Positions 25,123 to 36,966 of a stretch of 64,000 bases of DNA are shown one piece after another. A program made the translations under genes and the position numbers. The stretch lies in NCBI GenBank assembly GCA_963764525.1, contig CAVXTC010000022.1, positions 77,754-141,753 of the forward strand. The letters are read 5' to 3'. The notes below the pieces were generated by a model. It had not been told where the DNA came from. It saw only the letters and a list, made by a program, of their open reading frames with translations, and did not search any database. Positions within the stretch are counted from its first letter, which is position 1. Each line of letters begins with the position of its first letter. The stretch is from DATDIC01 sp963764525. GTDB taxonomy: Bacteria; Pseudomonadota; Alphaproteobacteria; Acetobacterales; Acetobacteraceae.

Positions 25123-27883
25123 TCAGGAGCCCTTCGACATTTCGCTCAGCAGCCGCTCGGCGGCCGCCTTTTCATCGAACTGGCCCCGGGAAGCGACCAC
25201 CTGGCGCAGCAGCTTGACTGCCTCGTCACGCTGTCCGGTGTCCTTCAGGGCCACCGCAAAATGGTACTGAATGCGCGGATCGGTCGTTCCGGCATTGGCC
25301 TGGCGCAGCAGGATCGCCCCCTTGGTGGGATCGCCCCCGGTGGTCAGGATCCAGCCCAGGGTGTCCGCGGTCTGGGCACTCGGCCCGAGCGAATAGGCTT
25401 GCTGGGCCAGGGTTTTCGCCTCCGGCGTGCCGAGCTTCTGATCCACCCAGGCGAGATTGTTGAGCGACCCGGTATCGTGCGGCTGCTTGGCCAGGATGGC
25501 CTGCAACGTGACCTTGGCGGCGGCGTATTTCTGCTGGTTGATTTGCAGGCTGGCGAGCAGGGCGGCCACCGCCAGGTCCTCGGGGTGCTGCGCGAACCAG
25601 TCCTCCAGCACCTTGTTCCGCCTCGTCCAGCTTGCCGTCCTTCACCAGCGCGCCGGCGACGCGCACCGCCAGGGTTGCTGAGGGGGCCGTGGCGGCGGCA
25701 TCCTGATAGGCCTTGACCGCCTCTGCCGGCTGGTTGTTCGCCATGTAAAGATCGCCCTTCAGCGCCAGCGCGTCGGTGAACGTGCGGTTCTGGCTATAGA
25801 GCGCGTCGGCGGTGGCCAGCGCAGTCTGGATGCCGCTGGCCTTCAGGTCGATGAGTGCGTAATCGAGATACAACTGATAGGTGTTCGGCATCGCCGCGAT
25901 GCCCGACTTGACCAGGTTGCGGGCGCCCTCGTTGTCGCCGGCCTGCACCAACAGCGCGACAAGCTGCCGGCGCGCGGCCAGGTTGCGCGGCTGCTCGGCG
26001 ACGATGCGGGTCAACGTCGTCCGCGCCTGATCGGTCTGCTTCAGCGCGATCTGGGCGCTGGCCTGCAGCCCAAGGAGCTGCGGGTCTGGCTGCCCGTTCG
26101 CCGAATTCGCGGTGACCAGGTCCAGCGCTTTCTGCGGCTTACCGGCGCGAATGTAAAAATCGCCGAGCGACTGGGTCAGCCTTGCGTCCTTCGGTGCCGC
26201 CGCGTGGGCGCGCTCGATTAGAGCGAGGCCGGCATCCTGCCGGCCGGTGCTCATGAGCGTCTCGGTCATCATGGTGAGCGCCGGCTCCGAGACCGGATCC
26301 TTCTCCAGAATGCCGGAGAGCATCTTTTCGTAGCCGGCCTGGTCGCCCTGCATGGCAAGCACGCGGGCGAGGTTCACCTTGGCCGGCATGAAATCCGGGT
26401 TCTTCTGCAGGATCGCCTCGAACACGGTGCGCGCGCCGGGGAGATCGAGCCGGGTGAGCTTCAGCAGGCCGTCGAGGTTTTGCACCAGCGGCGTGTCGCC
26501 TTGGGCGCCGCGAATCTCAGCGAGGGCCGCGGTCGCCTTGTCGGGATCGCCGGTCTTGATTGCGGCGAGGAACAGCGCCTCGGCGACCTGGGGTTGCTGC
26601 GGCGCCAGCTTGAACGCGTGCTCCAGCTTGGCCAGCGCCTCGTCCGGATGGTCGAGCTGCAGCAGCAGCGCCGACATCTGCGTGAGGATCCCGACATCGT
26701 CGGGCGCCATCGCCTCGGCCTTTCGGAGCGCATCGAGACCGGCCTGCGGTTGGCCCACGCTGGCGTAAGCGCGGGCCAGCACGTCGTAAGTCTGGACGTC
26801 GGCATGGCCGTCCCCGACCACCTTGTTGAGCGCGTCGATCGCCAGGTCCGGCCGGCCTCGCTCGAACTGGATGCGGGCGAGCAGTTTGGCCCCGCCGAGG
26901 TCGGCGGGCTCATGGGCGACAAATTTGCGCGCCGCGTCGTCGGCGAAACCGAACTGGTGCAGGCCCTCCTTGACCAGCGCCTGCACGTAATAGCCGCGCG
27001 GCATGTTCTCGAAGCTCGGCGCCAGCCGCGTCAGGATGGTGTCGGCGGCGTCGTCGTGGCCGGCCTGGTGCAGCAGCACGGCCTTCAGGTACAGCGCCTC
27101 GACATTTTGCGGCAGCAGCGCCAGCACCGCGTCGTCATCGGCCTGCGCTTCCTTCATTTGGTTTGTTGCGATCAGCAGGTTGGCGCGCATCAGCCGGGCC
27201 GGGATGGCCGGCGGGCTGTCGGTCACCACTGCATCGAGCAGCTTCATGGCACCGGCTATGTCTTTGTCCTGCGCCATGAGCTGCGCCTTGAGCACGCGCG
27301 CTTCCACCGATTTCGCATCGGCCGCCAATGCGTGCCCGAGCTGGTCCTCGGCCGCCTTCTTGTCCCGACGTGCCAGCGCCAGCCGGGCGCCGGCGATCCA
27401 CGGCCGCACGCTGGCCGGGTTGAGCTGCTCGGCGGCGGCAAAGGATTTGCCGGCGTCATCGACCTGACCGAGCGCGATCTGCGCTGCACCGCGGTCGTAC
27501 ATGATCTCGGCATCCAGTTTTGGATTTTTGCCGCCCGCCTGGAATTGCCGGAGCAGATCGGCCGGCCGGTTCTGCATCAGCAGCGCCTGGCCGATCAGCG
27601 GTGTGGTCTGCACCTTGTCATAGCCGCGGGCCTCAGCCTCCCGGGCTTGCTGTTCGGCGGCCGCCGGATCGCCCAGTTCGAGCTGCACCTGGGCGAGAAT
27701 GTAGCGCGCGGCGGCGTTCTGCGGGTCGGCGCGGACCGCGTTGCGCAATTCGATCTGGGCGGTCTTGAGGTCGCCTTTCTGCATGGCGCCGCGAGCGTTC
27801 GCCAGATAATCCGCCGCGTGGCCGGCCAGCGGCCAGGAGATAAGGCAGGCTGCCAGAAGCAGCGAGGGAAGCCGGTATCGCAT
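25123..27883 (-). CDS. PrsT-like tetratricopeptide repeat protein, exopolysaccharide/exosortase-type (one frame break)
   Basis: A signal peptide (LPSLLLAACLISWPLAGHA) precedes about 890 residues of TPR-like helix pairs (GDLKTAQIELRNAVRADPQN and more than a dozen similar units). Length and architecture match the XrtA/PEP-CTERM system protein PrsT. The frame breaks near 25616 (KLDEAE then KVLEDWFAQHPEDL); removing one base restores a tail ending LLSEMSKGS. The ATG at 27883 is preferred because GGAAG precedes it; another lies 15 bp upstream. No exosortase or PEP-CTERM substrate is in view, so the subfamily name is tentative. It is probably periplasmic. Confidence 0.8.
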
Positions 27884-27898
27884 CGCGTTCACTTCCAT

Positions 27899-28199
27899 TC
27901 TTCGCCAGCAGCCTGCGGCGGTGGTCGCCCGCCATCGAGGCCGCGGATCGCGTGTCCGTCGGACCCGGCGTCGTGCGGATTTCCGCTCCCTGACAGCGGC
28001 TCGAGCGGCGTCTGTTTATCACGCTCCGGCGCCTGCATGCCACCACGATCAGCCGCTGCCGAAGTGGACCGAAGGCAGAAATTTCGATCGACGTTAATCG
28101 ATCATTCATCCCCAGTCGAGATATTGCGCCAACGCGTCTCATAGTTTGGACGGCAGATGGGAAACGAGACGCCCAACAGACGCAAGGAGTTGTATTATC
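27899..28199. other. Divergent intergenic region
   Basis: About 300 bp between the TPR gene (-) and the beta-helix gene (+). The right half is noticeably richer in A and T (ATTTCGATCGACGTTAATCG), where promoters for both directions would be expected. AAGGAG near 28185 is the ribosome binding site for the beta-helix protein. No gene or clear palindrome was found. Confidence 0.4.
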
Positions 28200-31050
28200 A
28201 TGAGCGTTCTCACGGTTGGACCTGACGAGCAGTTCGCCACCCTCAGCGCCGCGGTGGCCGCATCGAAGGCCGGCGACACGTTCGAGCTGGATGGCAATGA
28301 TCAGAGCTTCACGCTCGGATCGGCAAACTTCACCCTCGTGGCAACCGGCAACGGCAATATCATCACCACCGGATCCGGCTACGACACCGTGACGCTGACC
28401 GGCTCGGGCAATGTGGTCACAACCGGAGCGGGGCAGAACCGCATTTACGAAGAAGGCGCCGGGGGCAACACCATCGTCACGCGTGCTCCGGGGACCGGTA
28501 TCAACACGATTTTCGGCAACGCGATCCAGGATGGCGACATCCTGGATCTCCGGGCGACCCTGGCCGCGACCACCTGGGACGGCAACCCGTCCGATGTCTC
28601 TGAATATTTCACAATCAAGCAAACCGGAACGATGGCGATACTGGATGTCAGCCTCGTTCCGGGCGGTCAGCAGTATGAGGTGGCCGTTTTTGAGAACGCC
28701 CCGCTGAACCTGAGCGTCAGTCAGGTGCTCGATCATGCCATCATCAGCGGCCCCAGTCAGCAGGTGCTCAGCCTTAGCGTCTCCAACGGCGGTACCGTGG
28801 TTCAGGGCGGTACGCTGCGCATCGGCAGCGCCCTTTCGGAGACGGGGGGCACTGGCGGACAGGTGACGATGGCGGTGACCGTCTCCGGTCCCGGCTCCGC
28901 CGAGCTTGTCATGGGCGGACAAAACAGTGCTGCCCTCCAGGTGACCGGCACCGAGTCGACCATCGCCGCCGATCTTGCTTCGATCTCCTTCGAGTCGGCC
29001 ACAGCCGGCAACTACAGCGTTACGGAAACGGTCACCAGTCAGGCCGGCATCAGCCAGAGCGCCATCATCCCGGTCACAGTCCTTCAACCGTCGTTCAGTG
29101 TACTGACCGTCGGCGCAGGCGAGGAATATGCCACCATCGCCGCCGCGGTCGCTGCCTCCCATGCCGGGGATACGATTAAGATTGATGCTGGCACCTACAC
29201 CGCGGCCGATGTGATGATAGGCCACAATCTCACGATCGAGGCGGTCGGCGGACCGGTGAACGTGGTCCCCTCCAGCAGCAATGCCAATGTCGGGAAGGGT
29301 CTGTTCATCGTCGGCACCGCGGGGGACGCGCCGAACGTCACTATCGAGGGCTTGACGTTCTCGGGCGCCAAATCGTCATCGTTCGATGGGGCCGGCATCC
29401 GTTATCAGAGCGGCAACCTGACCCTCTCGAACGATACCTTCCACGACAATCAGGACGGCATTCTCGCCACCCCGTTCGTGGACGGCACCGGCTCGATCAG
29501 CGTCGATGACAGCACCTTCAATCACAACGGTGCCGGCGATGGCCAGAGCCACAACATGTATATCGGCTACTTGAACTCCTTCACCATGACCAACAGCATC
29601 TCGGAAGATGCGGATGGTTGGTCACGAGGTAAAAAGCCGGGCCCATCAACAACGTCATCGAGAACAACCAGATCATCGACGGCCCGACGGGAACCGCCAG
29701 CTACTCGATCGACCTGCCGAATGGCGGCAACGACATCATCCAGGGCAACACGATCGAAAAGGGGCCGGACTCCAGCACCGGCATCGTGATACACGTCGGC
29801 GGCCCGATGCTGATGGCCCCGCAGGACAATGTGACGATCACCGGCAATACCGTGATCAACGACTACGGCCCGAGCGCCACGTTAATCCTCAACCAGATGC
29901 AGACGCCGGTCATGGCCAGCGGCAATACCCTGGAAGGCTTCGCGCCGGGCAAACTCATCTCCGGCTACGGGACTGTCTCGGGAAGCACGACGGGCAATCT
30001 CACGCCGCTTGCAAATGTGACCTCCAACGACTTCGGCAATCCCGAGCACCACGTTGGATTACCGGGACGATCCGGCAAGCCATGTGCTTACGTTGGCCAA
30101 GTCGTTCGAGACGGTCCAGGGCGGCGCGGGTCACCTCACGATCACCACCGCGAAGCCGGATACGGTGCTCGGCGGGACCGGCGGGATCACGTTTACCGAG
30201 AGCGGCGCCGGCGCGTTCGTCTCCACCGCCGCCGGCAGCACCAATCAGATCACCCTCGGTGGAGCCGGTTCGATCAACAGTGTCGGCAACGATACCATCA
30301 TCATGCCGAGCAAGGGTGAGGTCTTCGTGGCGGTTACCGGTACAGCCGATATCACCGGCTCCTCGGGCACGGCCGGGGAGCCATATTTCATCGGCGGTGG
30401 CGGCGTGGCGACACTGCACGAGCAAGGCGGCAACGACCTGATCTTCGTGCGCCAGGGCGGCAGCCTGACGCTTGACGGCTCCAACACCAAGCTCAGCCTT
30501 ACTGAGACCGACGCCCATGCCGGGTTCGACGTGACCAGCGGCGGAACGGAGATCAGCGGTTCGCTCTCGGGTGGCAACATTGCAATGACCCAGAAGGGCG
30601 CCATCAGCACCAGCGACAGCGGCACGACAGCGACCATGCAGCTCAACAAGGGGACGTTCGTGGCGGCTGTGGAAAGCCAAGGCCGTGGTGGACGCGAGTG
30701 GCGGGTCGGCAACGGTGACGGTGAACGATGTATCCACCGAAGGCCTCACGTTCATCGGCGGCTCCGGCTCCGCGACGGTCTTTACCGGGGCAGGCGCGGC
30801 AACGATCGTCGTCGGCAGCGGCAGCCTGGCGGTGACCAACCAGAGCAAGGCCGGCACGCAGCTCGACTTCAACGCCGCGGTGGGCGGCGGCACCGTGACC
30901 GTCAACGACTTCACCGCGACACGCGACACGCTGGTCTTCCAGGGCTTCACCGGCGATGCGATCGTCAGCCAGTCGGTCGTTGGTGGCTCGCTGTATCTCA
31001 CGTTGCAGAACAACACCACGGCGGTGCTGGGTCACACGACCCATCTCTGA
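28200..31050 (+). pseudogene. Large parallel beta-helix repeat surface protein, about 950 residues, frame broken at several points
   Basis: The start MSVLTVGPDEQFATLSAAV follows AAGGAG. A near-copy (SVLTVGAGEEYATIAAAV) recurs about 300 residues later, so the N-terminal module is duplicated. The middle is a pectate-lyase-like right-handed beta-helix (NLTLSNDTFHDNQDGI, NVTITGNTVINDYG). The end consists of Gly/Thr-rich hairpin repeats (GSATVFTGAGAATIVVGSGS) with a terminal TRDTLVFQGFTGDAIV module. There is no classical signal peptide, suggesting type I-like or other C-terminal secretion. Breaks near 29612, 29646, 30052 and 30675 each need one base. Probably a matrix or adhesion protein with sequencing indels. 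Confidence 0.75.
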
Positions 31051-31072
31051 GCCGGACGGCTTCCCAGACCGG

Positions 31073-31100
31073 CGGGCCGCGGCAATGCTGCCGCGGCCCG
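31073..31100 (+). terminator. Strong GC-rich hairpin after the beta-helix gene
   Basis: CGGGCCGCGGCA, loop ATGC, TGCCGCGGCCCG: a perfect 12-bp stem 22 bp downstream of the beta-helix stop and 54 bp before the next ATG. It lacks a T-run, so it is either a weak intrinsic terminator or an mRNA-stabilising hairpin. Confidence 0.6.
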
Positions 31101-31154
31101 ACGCTGTACGATCTCGGCTTTGACCAGCGGCGGCCCCACAAAGGAGGCTCTTGC

Positions 31155-31875
31155 ATGACCTGGTCGATCGTCGCCCACGACCCCGCCACCGGTGCCTTCG
31201 CGGTGGCGGTCGCGACCCGGGCTTTCGCGGTGGGCGCCTCCTGCCCGTTCCTGCGCGCCGGAGTGGGCGCGGTCTCCACCCAGTCGATGACCAACCGCTA
31301 TCTCGGTCCGGCCGCGCTCGACGGACTGGCCCGCGGGCTGCCGCCGTCGGCCGCGATTGAGGGGGCGCTGGCCGGGGATGCCGGGCGTGGCCTGCGCCAG
31401 GTACACGCGGTCGATCGCCACGGCCGCACCGCTGCCTGGACCGGGCAGAATTGCGTGGAATGGTGCGGCAGCCTCGCCGGCCCGGATGTCAGCGTGGCCG
31501 GCAACATGCTGGCCGGGGAGCGGGTGATCGCCGCCACGCTCGAACACTGGCTGGCGCAGTCCGGGGACGCCCCTGCCGGAGCGGCTGATCGGGGCCATGC
31601 AAGCCGGGGAGGCAGCCGGCGGCGACCGTCGCGGGCGCCAGTCGGCAGCGATGAAGCTGATCACCACCGAGGACTTTCCGGATCTCGATCTGCGCGTCGA
31701 TGATCATCCGGACCCGCTGACCGAGCTGGGCCGGCTGCTGGACATCTGGGGCCAGGACCGCGCGGCGCGAGCCGGCCTGGCGCCGTCGCGCGCCAACCCC
31801 TCGGGTTTCACCGACCTGGACGCGATCGAGGCGGGCTGGGCGGCGCGTGGACTGGATCTGCGCCTGCGCCGATAG
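31155..31875 (+). CDS. DUF1028 family Ntn-hydrolase-like protein (one frame break)
   Basis: It begins MTWSIVAHDPATGAFAVAVA, the family opening in which the residue after processing would act as nucleophile, followed by GVGAVSTQSMTNRYLGP and VAGNMLAGERVI. The frame breaks near 31573. One added base joins it to LIGAMQAGEAAGGDRRGRQSAA and a C-terminal DLRVDDHPDPLTELGRLLDI segment typical of the family. Restored length is about 240 residues. AAGGAGG precedes the ATG. The biochemical function of DUF1028 proteins is not established. It precedes the UbiH-type gene by 71 bp. Confidence 0.82.
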
Positions 31876-31946
31876 AGCGGGCCGAGGCGCAAGTGGCGAC
31901 CGGCAACGCCCTCGACATCCGCGTGAAGAAGGCGGCATGACACGCT

Positions 31947-33194
31947 ATGAGCCAGACGCTTGCTGCCGAAATCTGCGTCATCGGCGCCGGCCCGGTCGGC
32001 GGTACGCTCGCCTGCACGCTGGCCGAGGCTGGTGTTTCCACCATCGTGATCGATCGGGCGCCGCTGCCGCCCATGGAACACCCCGCCTTCGACGGTCGCG
32101 CCTATGCCGTCGCCGCCGGCTCCCGCCGCTTGCTGGAGCAGGCGGGTCTGTGGGCCAAGCTGCCGGAGCCGCCCTGTCCCATCCTGGACATTCGCGTCAG
32201 CGACGGGCGGGTCGGCCGGCCTGCTTCCCCGTTGTTCCTGCACTTCGATCACCGGGACGCGGGCGCCGATGCCGGGCCGTTCGGCTGGATGGTCGAAGCC
32301 CGCGCCCTTCGAGTGGCACTGAACGCGCATCTTCATCAACTGCCCGATCTGTCGGTGTTGGCGCCGGCGCAGGCGACCGTCGAACGGACCGCTTCCGGCG
32401 CGCGGGTTCGGGTTACCGGTGGCCCGACGATAGACTGCCGCCTGGTGATCGCCGCCGAGGGGCGCGCTTCGCCGCTGCGCCAGGCGGCCGGCATTCCGAT
32501 CACCAGGCTGCCGTACCGGCAGACCAGCATCGTCACCGCGATCAGCCATGAGCGGCCGCACCACAACACCGCGCTCGAGCATTTCCTGCCCGGCGGTCCG
32601 TTCGCGCAATTGCCGATGGCGGCCAGCCCCGACGCCGAGGCCGGCGGGGCGCCGAATGTTTCCGCCATCGTCTGGACCGAGCGCAGCGACATCGCCGAGC
32701 GGATGCTGGCGTTGGACGATGACCGGATCGCCCACGAAATCGCGCGACGGCTCGGCGATCATCTGGGCGCGGTGCGGCCGATCGGCCGGCGCTGGAACTA
32801 TCCGCTGTCGGCTATGCTGGCGCACCGCTATACCGATACACGCTTGGCGCTGGTGGGCGACGCGGCGCATGGCATTCATCCGATCGCCGGGCAGGGGCTG
32901 AATTTGGGGTTCCGCGACGCGATCGCCCTGTCGGACCTGTTGATCGAGGCGCATGAGCACGGCGCCGATCCGGGCCGGCCGGCGCTGCTGGGCCGCTATC
33001 AACGGCGGCGCCGTGCCGACAATCTGGTGATGCTGGTGGTGACCGACGGGCTGGATCGGCTGTTCAGCAACGACAGCCGGGTGCTGCGGACCGCGCGCGA
33101 TCTCGGCATGGCGGCCGTGCATCGCGCGCCGCCGCTGAAACGATTGTTCATGCGCCAGGCGATGGGGCTCGGGGTGCTTCCGGGGCTGGGCTGA
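31947..33194 (+). CDS. UbiH/UbiF/COQ6 family FAD-dependent hydroxylase
   Basis: A 415-residue flavoprotein monooxygenase. The N-terminal dinucleotide-binding motif is ICVIGAGPVGGTLA (residues 9-22). The family FAD-binding motif near the C-terminus reads LVGDAAHGIHPIAGQGLNLGFRDA. This family hydroxylates the ubiquinone ring (C5, C6 or C1). No other ubi gene is adjacent, so which position it acts on is not clear. The ATG is inferred from the family start; a conventional ribosome binding site at the right distance is weak. Confidence 0.88.
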   Translation: MSQTLAAEICVIGAGPVGGTLACTLAEAGVSTIVIDRAPLPPMEHPAFDGRAYAVAAGSRRLLEQAGLWAKLPEPPCPILDIRVSDGRVGRPASPLFLHFDHRDAGADAGPFGWMVEARALRVALNAHLHQLPDLSVLAPAQATVERTASGARVRVTGGPTIDCRLVIAAEGRASPLRQAAGIPITRLPYRQTSIVTAISHERPHHNTALEHFLPGGPFAQLPMAASPDAEAGGAPNVSAIVWTERSDIAERMLALDDDRIAHEIARRLGDHLGAVRPIGRRWNYPLSAMLAHRYTDTRLALVGDAAHGIHPIAGQGLNLGFRDAIALSDLLIEAHEHGADPGRPALLGRYQRRRRADNLVMLVVTDGLDRLFSNDSRVLRTARDLGMAAVHRAPPLKRLFMRQAMGLGVLPGLG

Positions 33195-33232
33195 CCGGCT
33201 TATCCTGCCGGCAGCAATCCCGGAGGAAGCCG

Positions 33233-34204
33233 ATGGCGCCGAAGATCCTTGTCCCCGCCAATCCGATCAACGCGACCGAAGTCATGCACGAACTCGCCCC
33301 GGGGGGCTACGACATCGTGGTTGCCCGTGCGGGAAGTCCCGAATGGAACGAGGCGCTGCGCGACACCGAGTACCTCGTTGGCCTCGGCGAGGTGAAGATG
33401 GACGATGCGTTCTACAAATCGGCGCCGAAGCTCAAGCTGGTGCAGTTGCTCAGCGCCGGCTACGACCGCGTCGATATCGAGGCGGCGCGACGGGCCGGCA
33501 TTCCGGTTTGCAACAACGGCGGCGCCAATTCGGTCGCGGTGTCCGAACACGCGCTGATGCTGATGCTCGCGGTGTCCCGCCGGCTGGTCTGGCAGCATTC
33601 GATGGTCGCCTCCGGGCGCTGGCGCGGCAATGATGTTGCCAGCGTCCGGCTGTTCGAGATCCACGGCCGCACGTTAGGGATCATCGGACTCGGCACGATC
33701 GGCAAGAAGGTGGCGCGGCTGGCCAAGGCGTTCGGGCTCGACGTGCAATATTACGACACGGTGCGGCTGACCGAGGATCAGGCGGATGCGCTCGGCGTGC
33801 GGTTCCGGCTGCTGAACGAATTGCTGCGCACGTCGGATATTGTTTCGCTGCATGTGCCGCTGACACCGCAGACCCGGCGCATGATCGGCGCGCGAGAATT
33901 GCGGCTGATGAAGCCAACGTCCTACCTGATCAACACCTGCCGCGGCCCCGTGGTGGACGAGCCGGCGCTGCACGAGGCGCTTACGAGCGGAACCATTGCC
34001 GGCGCCGGGCTGGACGTATTCGACCAGGAGCCGCCGCCGGCGAACAACCCGCTGTTCACGCTCGACAACGTGGTGTTGACGCCGCATTTCGCCGGGCCGA
34101 CCTGGGACAACCAGTACAGCCGGTTCCGCAACTGCTTCGACAATGTCGAGCGGGTGGCGCGGGGCGAAAAGCCGCTATGGGTGATTCCCGAACTGCGGCA
34201 GTAG
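33233..34204 (+). CDS. D-isomer-specific 2-hydroxyacid dehydrogenase
   Basis: A 323-residue NAD(P)-dependent dehydrogenase. The Rossmann motif is GIIGLGTIGKKVARLAKA (about 147-164). The catalytic Arg lies in NTCRGPVVDEPAL, the Glu in FDQEPPP and the His in LTPHFAGPTW. GGAGGAAG directly precedes the ATG. Substrates in this family include glyoxylate, hydroxypyruvate, phosphoglycerate and lactate; the VQLLSAGYDRVDIEAA segment is general and does not pick one. It lies 38 bp after the UbiH-type gene and may share its transcript. Confidence 0.9.
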   Translation: MAPKILVPANPINATEVMHELAPGGYDIVVARAGSPEWNEALRDTEYLVGLGEVKMDDAFYKSAPKLKLVQLLSAGYDRVDIEAARRAGIPVCNNGGANSVAVSEHALMLMLAVSRRLVWQHSMVASGRWRGNDVASVRLFEIHGRTLGIIGLGTIGKKVARLAKAFGLDVQYYDTVRLTEDQADALGVRFRLLNELLRTSDIVSLHVPLTPQTRRMIGARELRLMKPTSYLINTCRGPVVDEPALHEALTSGTIAGAGLDVFDQEPPPANNPLFTLDNVVLTPHFAGPTWDNQYSRFRNCFDNVERVARGEKPLWVIPELRQ

Positions 34205-34253
34205 GGGGTTCCGTCGGGCCGGGAGGGCGGAATGCGCTACGCCTTCCGATTAT

Positions 34254-36936
34254 TCATTCGGCCGCGGCTTCGCGGCGCACCGCCTTCGTCTTCCGCCGCG
34301 GCGCTGCGGTGCTGGCCTTGCCGGTCCGTCCCTTCGCAGCCGGCTTCGCCGCAGCCCGCGGCCTAGCAGTGGCTTGCTGCTCCGCCGCCTTCTTCGCCCC
34401 GCCCCGAGCCTGCTTGCGCGCCGCCGCCCCGCGCGGCTTCAGTGTCTTGCCTTTTTCCGTCAGCAGGCTCAGCGCCGCCGCCAGCGTCGCGTCATCCATC
34501 GTCATCCCGCGCGGCAGGTTGGCGACCTTGTTGCCGTGCTGCACGAATGGCCCGAACCGGCCCTTGCGCACTGCCACCGGCTGCTGATCGGCGGGGTGCA
34601 GTCCCAGCGTGCGGATGCTCGACATCTTCCTGGCGATCAGATCGACCGCCCGGTTGAGGCCCACCGACAGCACATCGTCGTCGCGATCCAACGATCCATA
34701 GATCGCGCCCATCCGCACGAATGGCCCGAACCGTCCGATTCCGGCCTGGATCGGTTCCTTGGTCTCCGGATGGATGCCGATGACCCGCGGCAGCTCCAGC
34801 AGCGCGATCGCCTGGTCCAGCGTGATCTGGTCGCCGTCCATGCCGCGCGGCAAAGACGTGCGTTTCGGCTTCGGCGCCTTCTTGTCCTCGCTCGCCTCGC
34901 CCTGCTGGACATAAAGCCCGTAGGGCCCGCGGCGCACCGTGACGGCCTCGCCGGTGTCCGGATGCGGGCCGAGCGTGCGCATCCCTTCCTTCAAGGTCTC
35001 GCCCTGGTCGTCGCCGGTCTCGATGGCGAGGCGGCGGGTGTATTGGCAGGCCGGATAGTTCGAGCAGCCGATGAAACTGCCGTAGCGGCCGAGCTTCAGC
35101 CCCAGCCGCCCGTTGCCGCAGGCCGGGCAGGCGCGCGGGTCGCTGCCGTCCTCACGCGCCGGAAAGAAATGCGGGCCGAGCTCCTGATCCAGCGCGCTGA
35201 TCACGTCGCTGATCTTGAGGTCCTTGGTCTGTTCGACCGCGCGGGAAAACTCCTGCCAGAAGTCGCGCATGACAGCTCGCCAGTCGGCCTGCCCGTCGGC
35301 GATGTCGTCGAGCTTTTCCTCCATCTGCGCGGTAAAACCCGCCTCGACATAGTGCTCGAAGAAACCGACCAGAAACGCAGTGACCAGCCGGCCACGGTCC
35401 TCGGGGATAAATCGGCGCTTGTCCAACCGCACGTATTTGCGGTCCTGCAGCACCGAAAGAATCGAGGCGTAGGTGGAGGGACGGCCGATTCCGAGTTCCT
35501 CCATCTTCTTGACCAGGCTCGCTTCGGAAAACCGCGGCGGCGGCTGGGTGAAGTGCTGCAACGCGTTCACCGGCCCGCGCCCGAGCGGGTCGCGCGCCGC
35601 CATCGGCGGCAGCATGCGGCCGTCGTCCTCTTCGGCGCTGTCGTCCTGATCCTCCCGGTACAGCTTCAGGAAGCCGTCGAACGCCACGATCGAGCCGGTG
35701 GCGCGTAACCGCTGGCCCTGCCCGTCGGTCACATCGACGGTCACCTGATCCAGTTCGGCCGACTGCATCTGCGAGGCAACCGCGCGTTTCCAGACCAGCT
35801 CGTAAAGCCGCCGCTGGTCGGGGCTGAGGAAGCGGGCGACGCTGTCGGGGGTCCGGCTCACGTCGGTGGGACGGATCGCCTCGTGCGCCTCCTGGGCGTT
35901 CTTCGCCTTGCTGGTGTATTCGCGCGGTGCGGCCGGTATGTAGTCGGGGCCGTTCACTGCCTTGACGTGATCGCGGATGGCGGCCACCGCCTCGCGCGCC
36001 ATCTGCACGCCGTCGGTGCGCATATAGGTGATAAGGCCGACGGTCTCGCCGTCCAGGTCGGCGCCTTCATACAGTTGCTGGGCGGTCCGCATCGTCTGCT
36101 GGGCTCCGAAGCCGAGCTTGCGCGATGCTTCCTGCTGCAACGTCGATGTGGTGAAAGGTGGCGGCGGGTTCCGCTTGACGCGCTTTCGTTCGACCAACTC
36201 GACCTGGAACTGCCCGGCTTCGAGGCGCCGCTTCGCCCGCAGGGCGGCTTCCTCGTTCCCAAGGTCGAACTGGTCGAGCTTCTTGCCGTCGAGAAACGTC
36301 AGCCGTGCGGTGAACGGCGCGCCCGCCGGCGTGGTGAACTCGACCTCGACGGTCCAGTACTCACGGGCCCGGAAGACCTCGATCTCGGCTTCCCGATCGC
36401 AGATCAGCCGCAGCGCCACCGACTGCACACGCCCGGCGCTGCGGCTGCCCGGCAGCTTGCGCCAGAGCACGGGGGACAGCGTGAACCCGACCAGATAGTC
36501 CAGCGCCCGGCGCGCCAGGTACGCCTCGATCAGTGGCTGATCGAGATCACGCGGAGCGGCGATGGCGGCGCGGATGGCGCTGCGGGTGATCTCGTTGAAG
36601 GTGATCCGCCGGACATCGACGCCCTTCAGGGCCAATTTTTCGTCCAGCATGTTGCGGACATGCCACGAAATCGCCTCGCCCTCGCGGTCCGGGTCGGTGG
36701 CGAGATACAGCGTCTGCGCCCCTTTGAGCGCTTTCGCGATGGCGCCGACCTGACGTTCCCCCCTTGCGTCCGATTCCCAGTCCATGGCGAAATCCTGCTC
36801 GGGACGCACCGAGCCATCCTTGGGCGGCAGGTCGCGCACATGCCCGAAGCTCGCCAGCACGGTGAACCGGTCACCAAGATAGCGGTTGATGGTTTTTGCC
36901 TTGGCGGGGGATTTCGACGACAACGACGTCGGTCAT
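34254..36936 (-). CDS. topA: DNA topoisomerase I (frame break near the N-terminus)
   Basis: The true start is the ATG at 36936, giving MTDVVVVE. One extra A near 36912 then shifts the frame before SPAKAKTINRYLG. The remainder is intact: TOPRIM (YLATDPDREGEAISWH), catalytic Tyr in GLITYMRTDG, cleavage-domain motifs (AHEAIRPTDV, GIGRPSTYASIL), one visible zinc-ribbon region (CPACGNGRLG...CSNYPACQ) and repeated RFGPFV motifs. A long Lys/Ala-rich tail (RGGAKKAAEQQ) probably binds DNA. TopA relaxes negative supercoils. Length is about 893 residues. It is co-oriented with dprA, 30 bp downstream of it. Confidence 0.94.
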
Positions 36937-36966
36937 AGGGTCCTAAAGCGTCAGCCGGGTGGAGGC

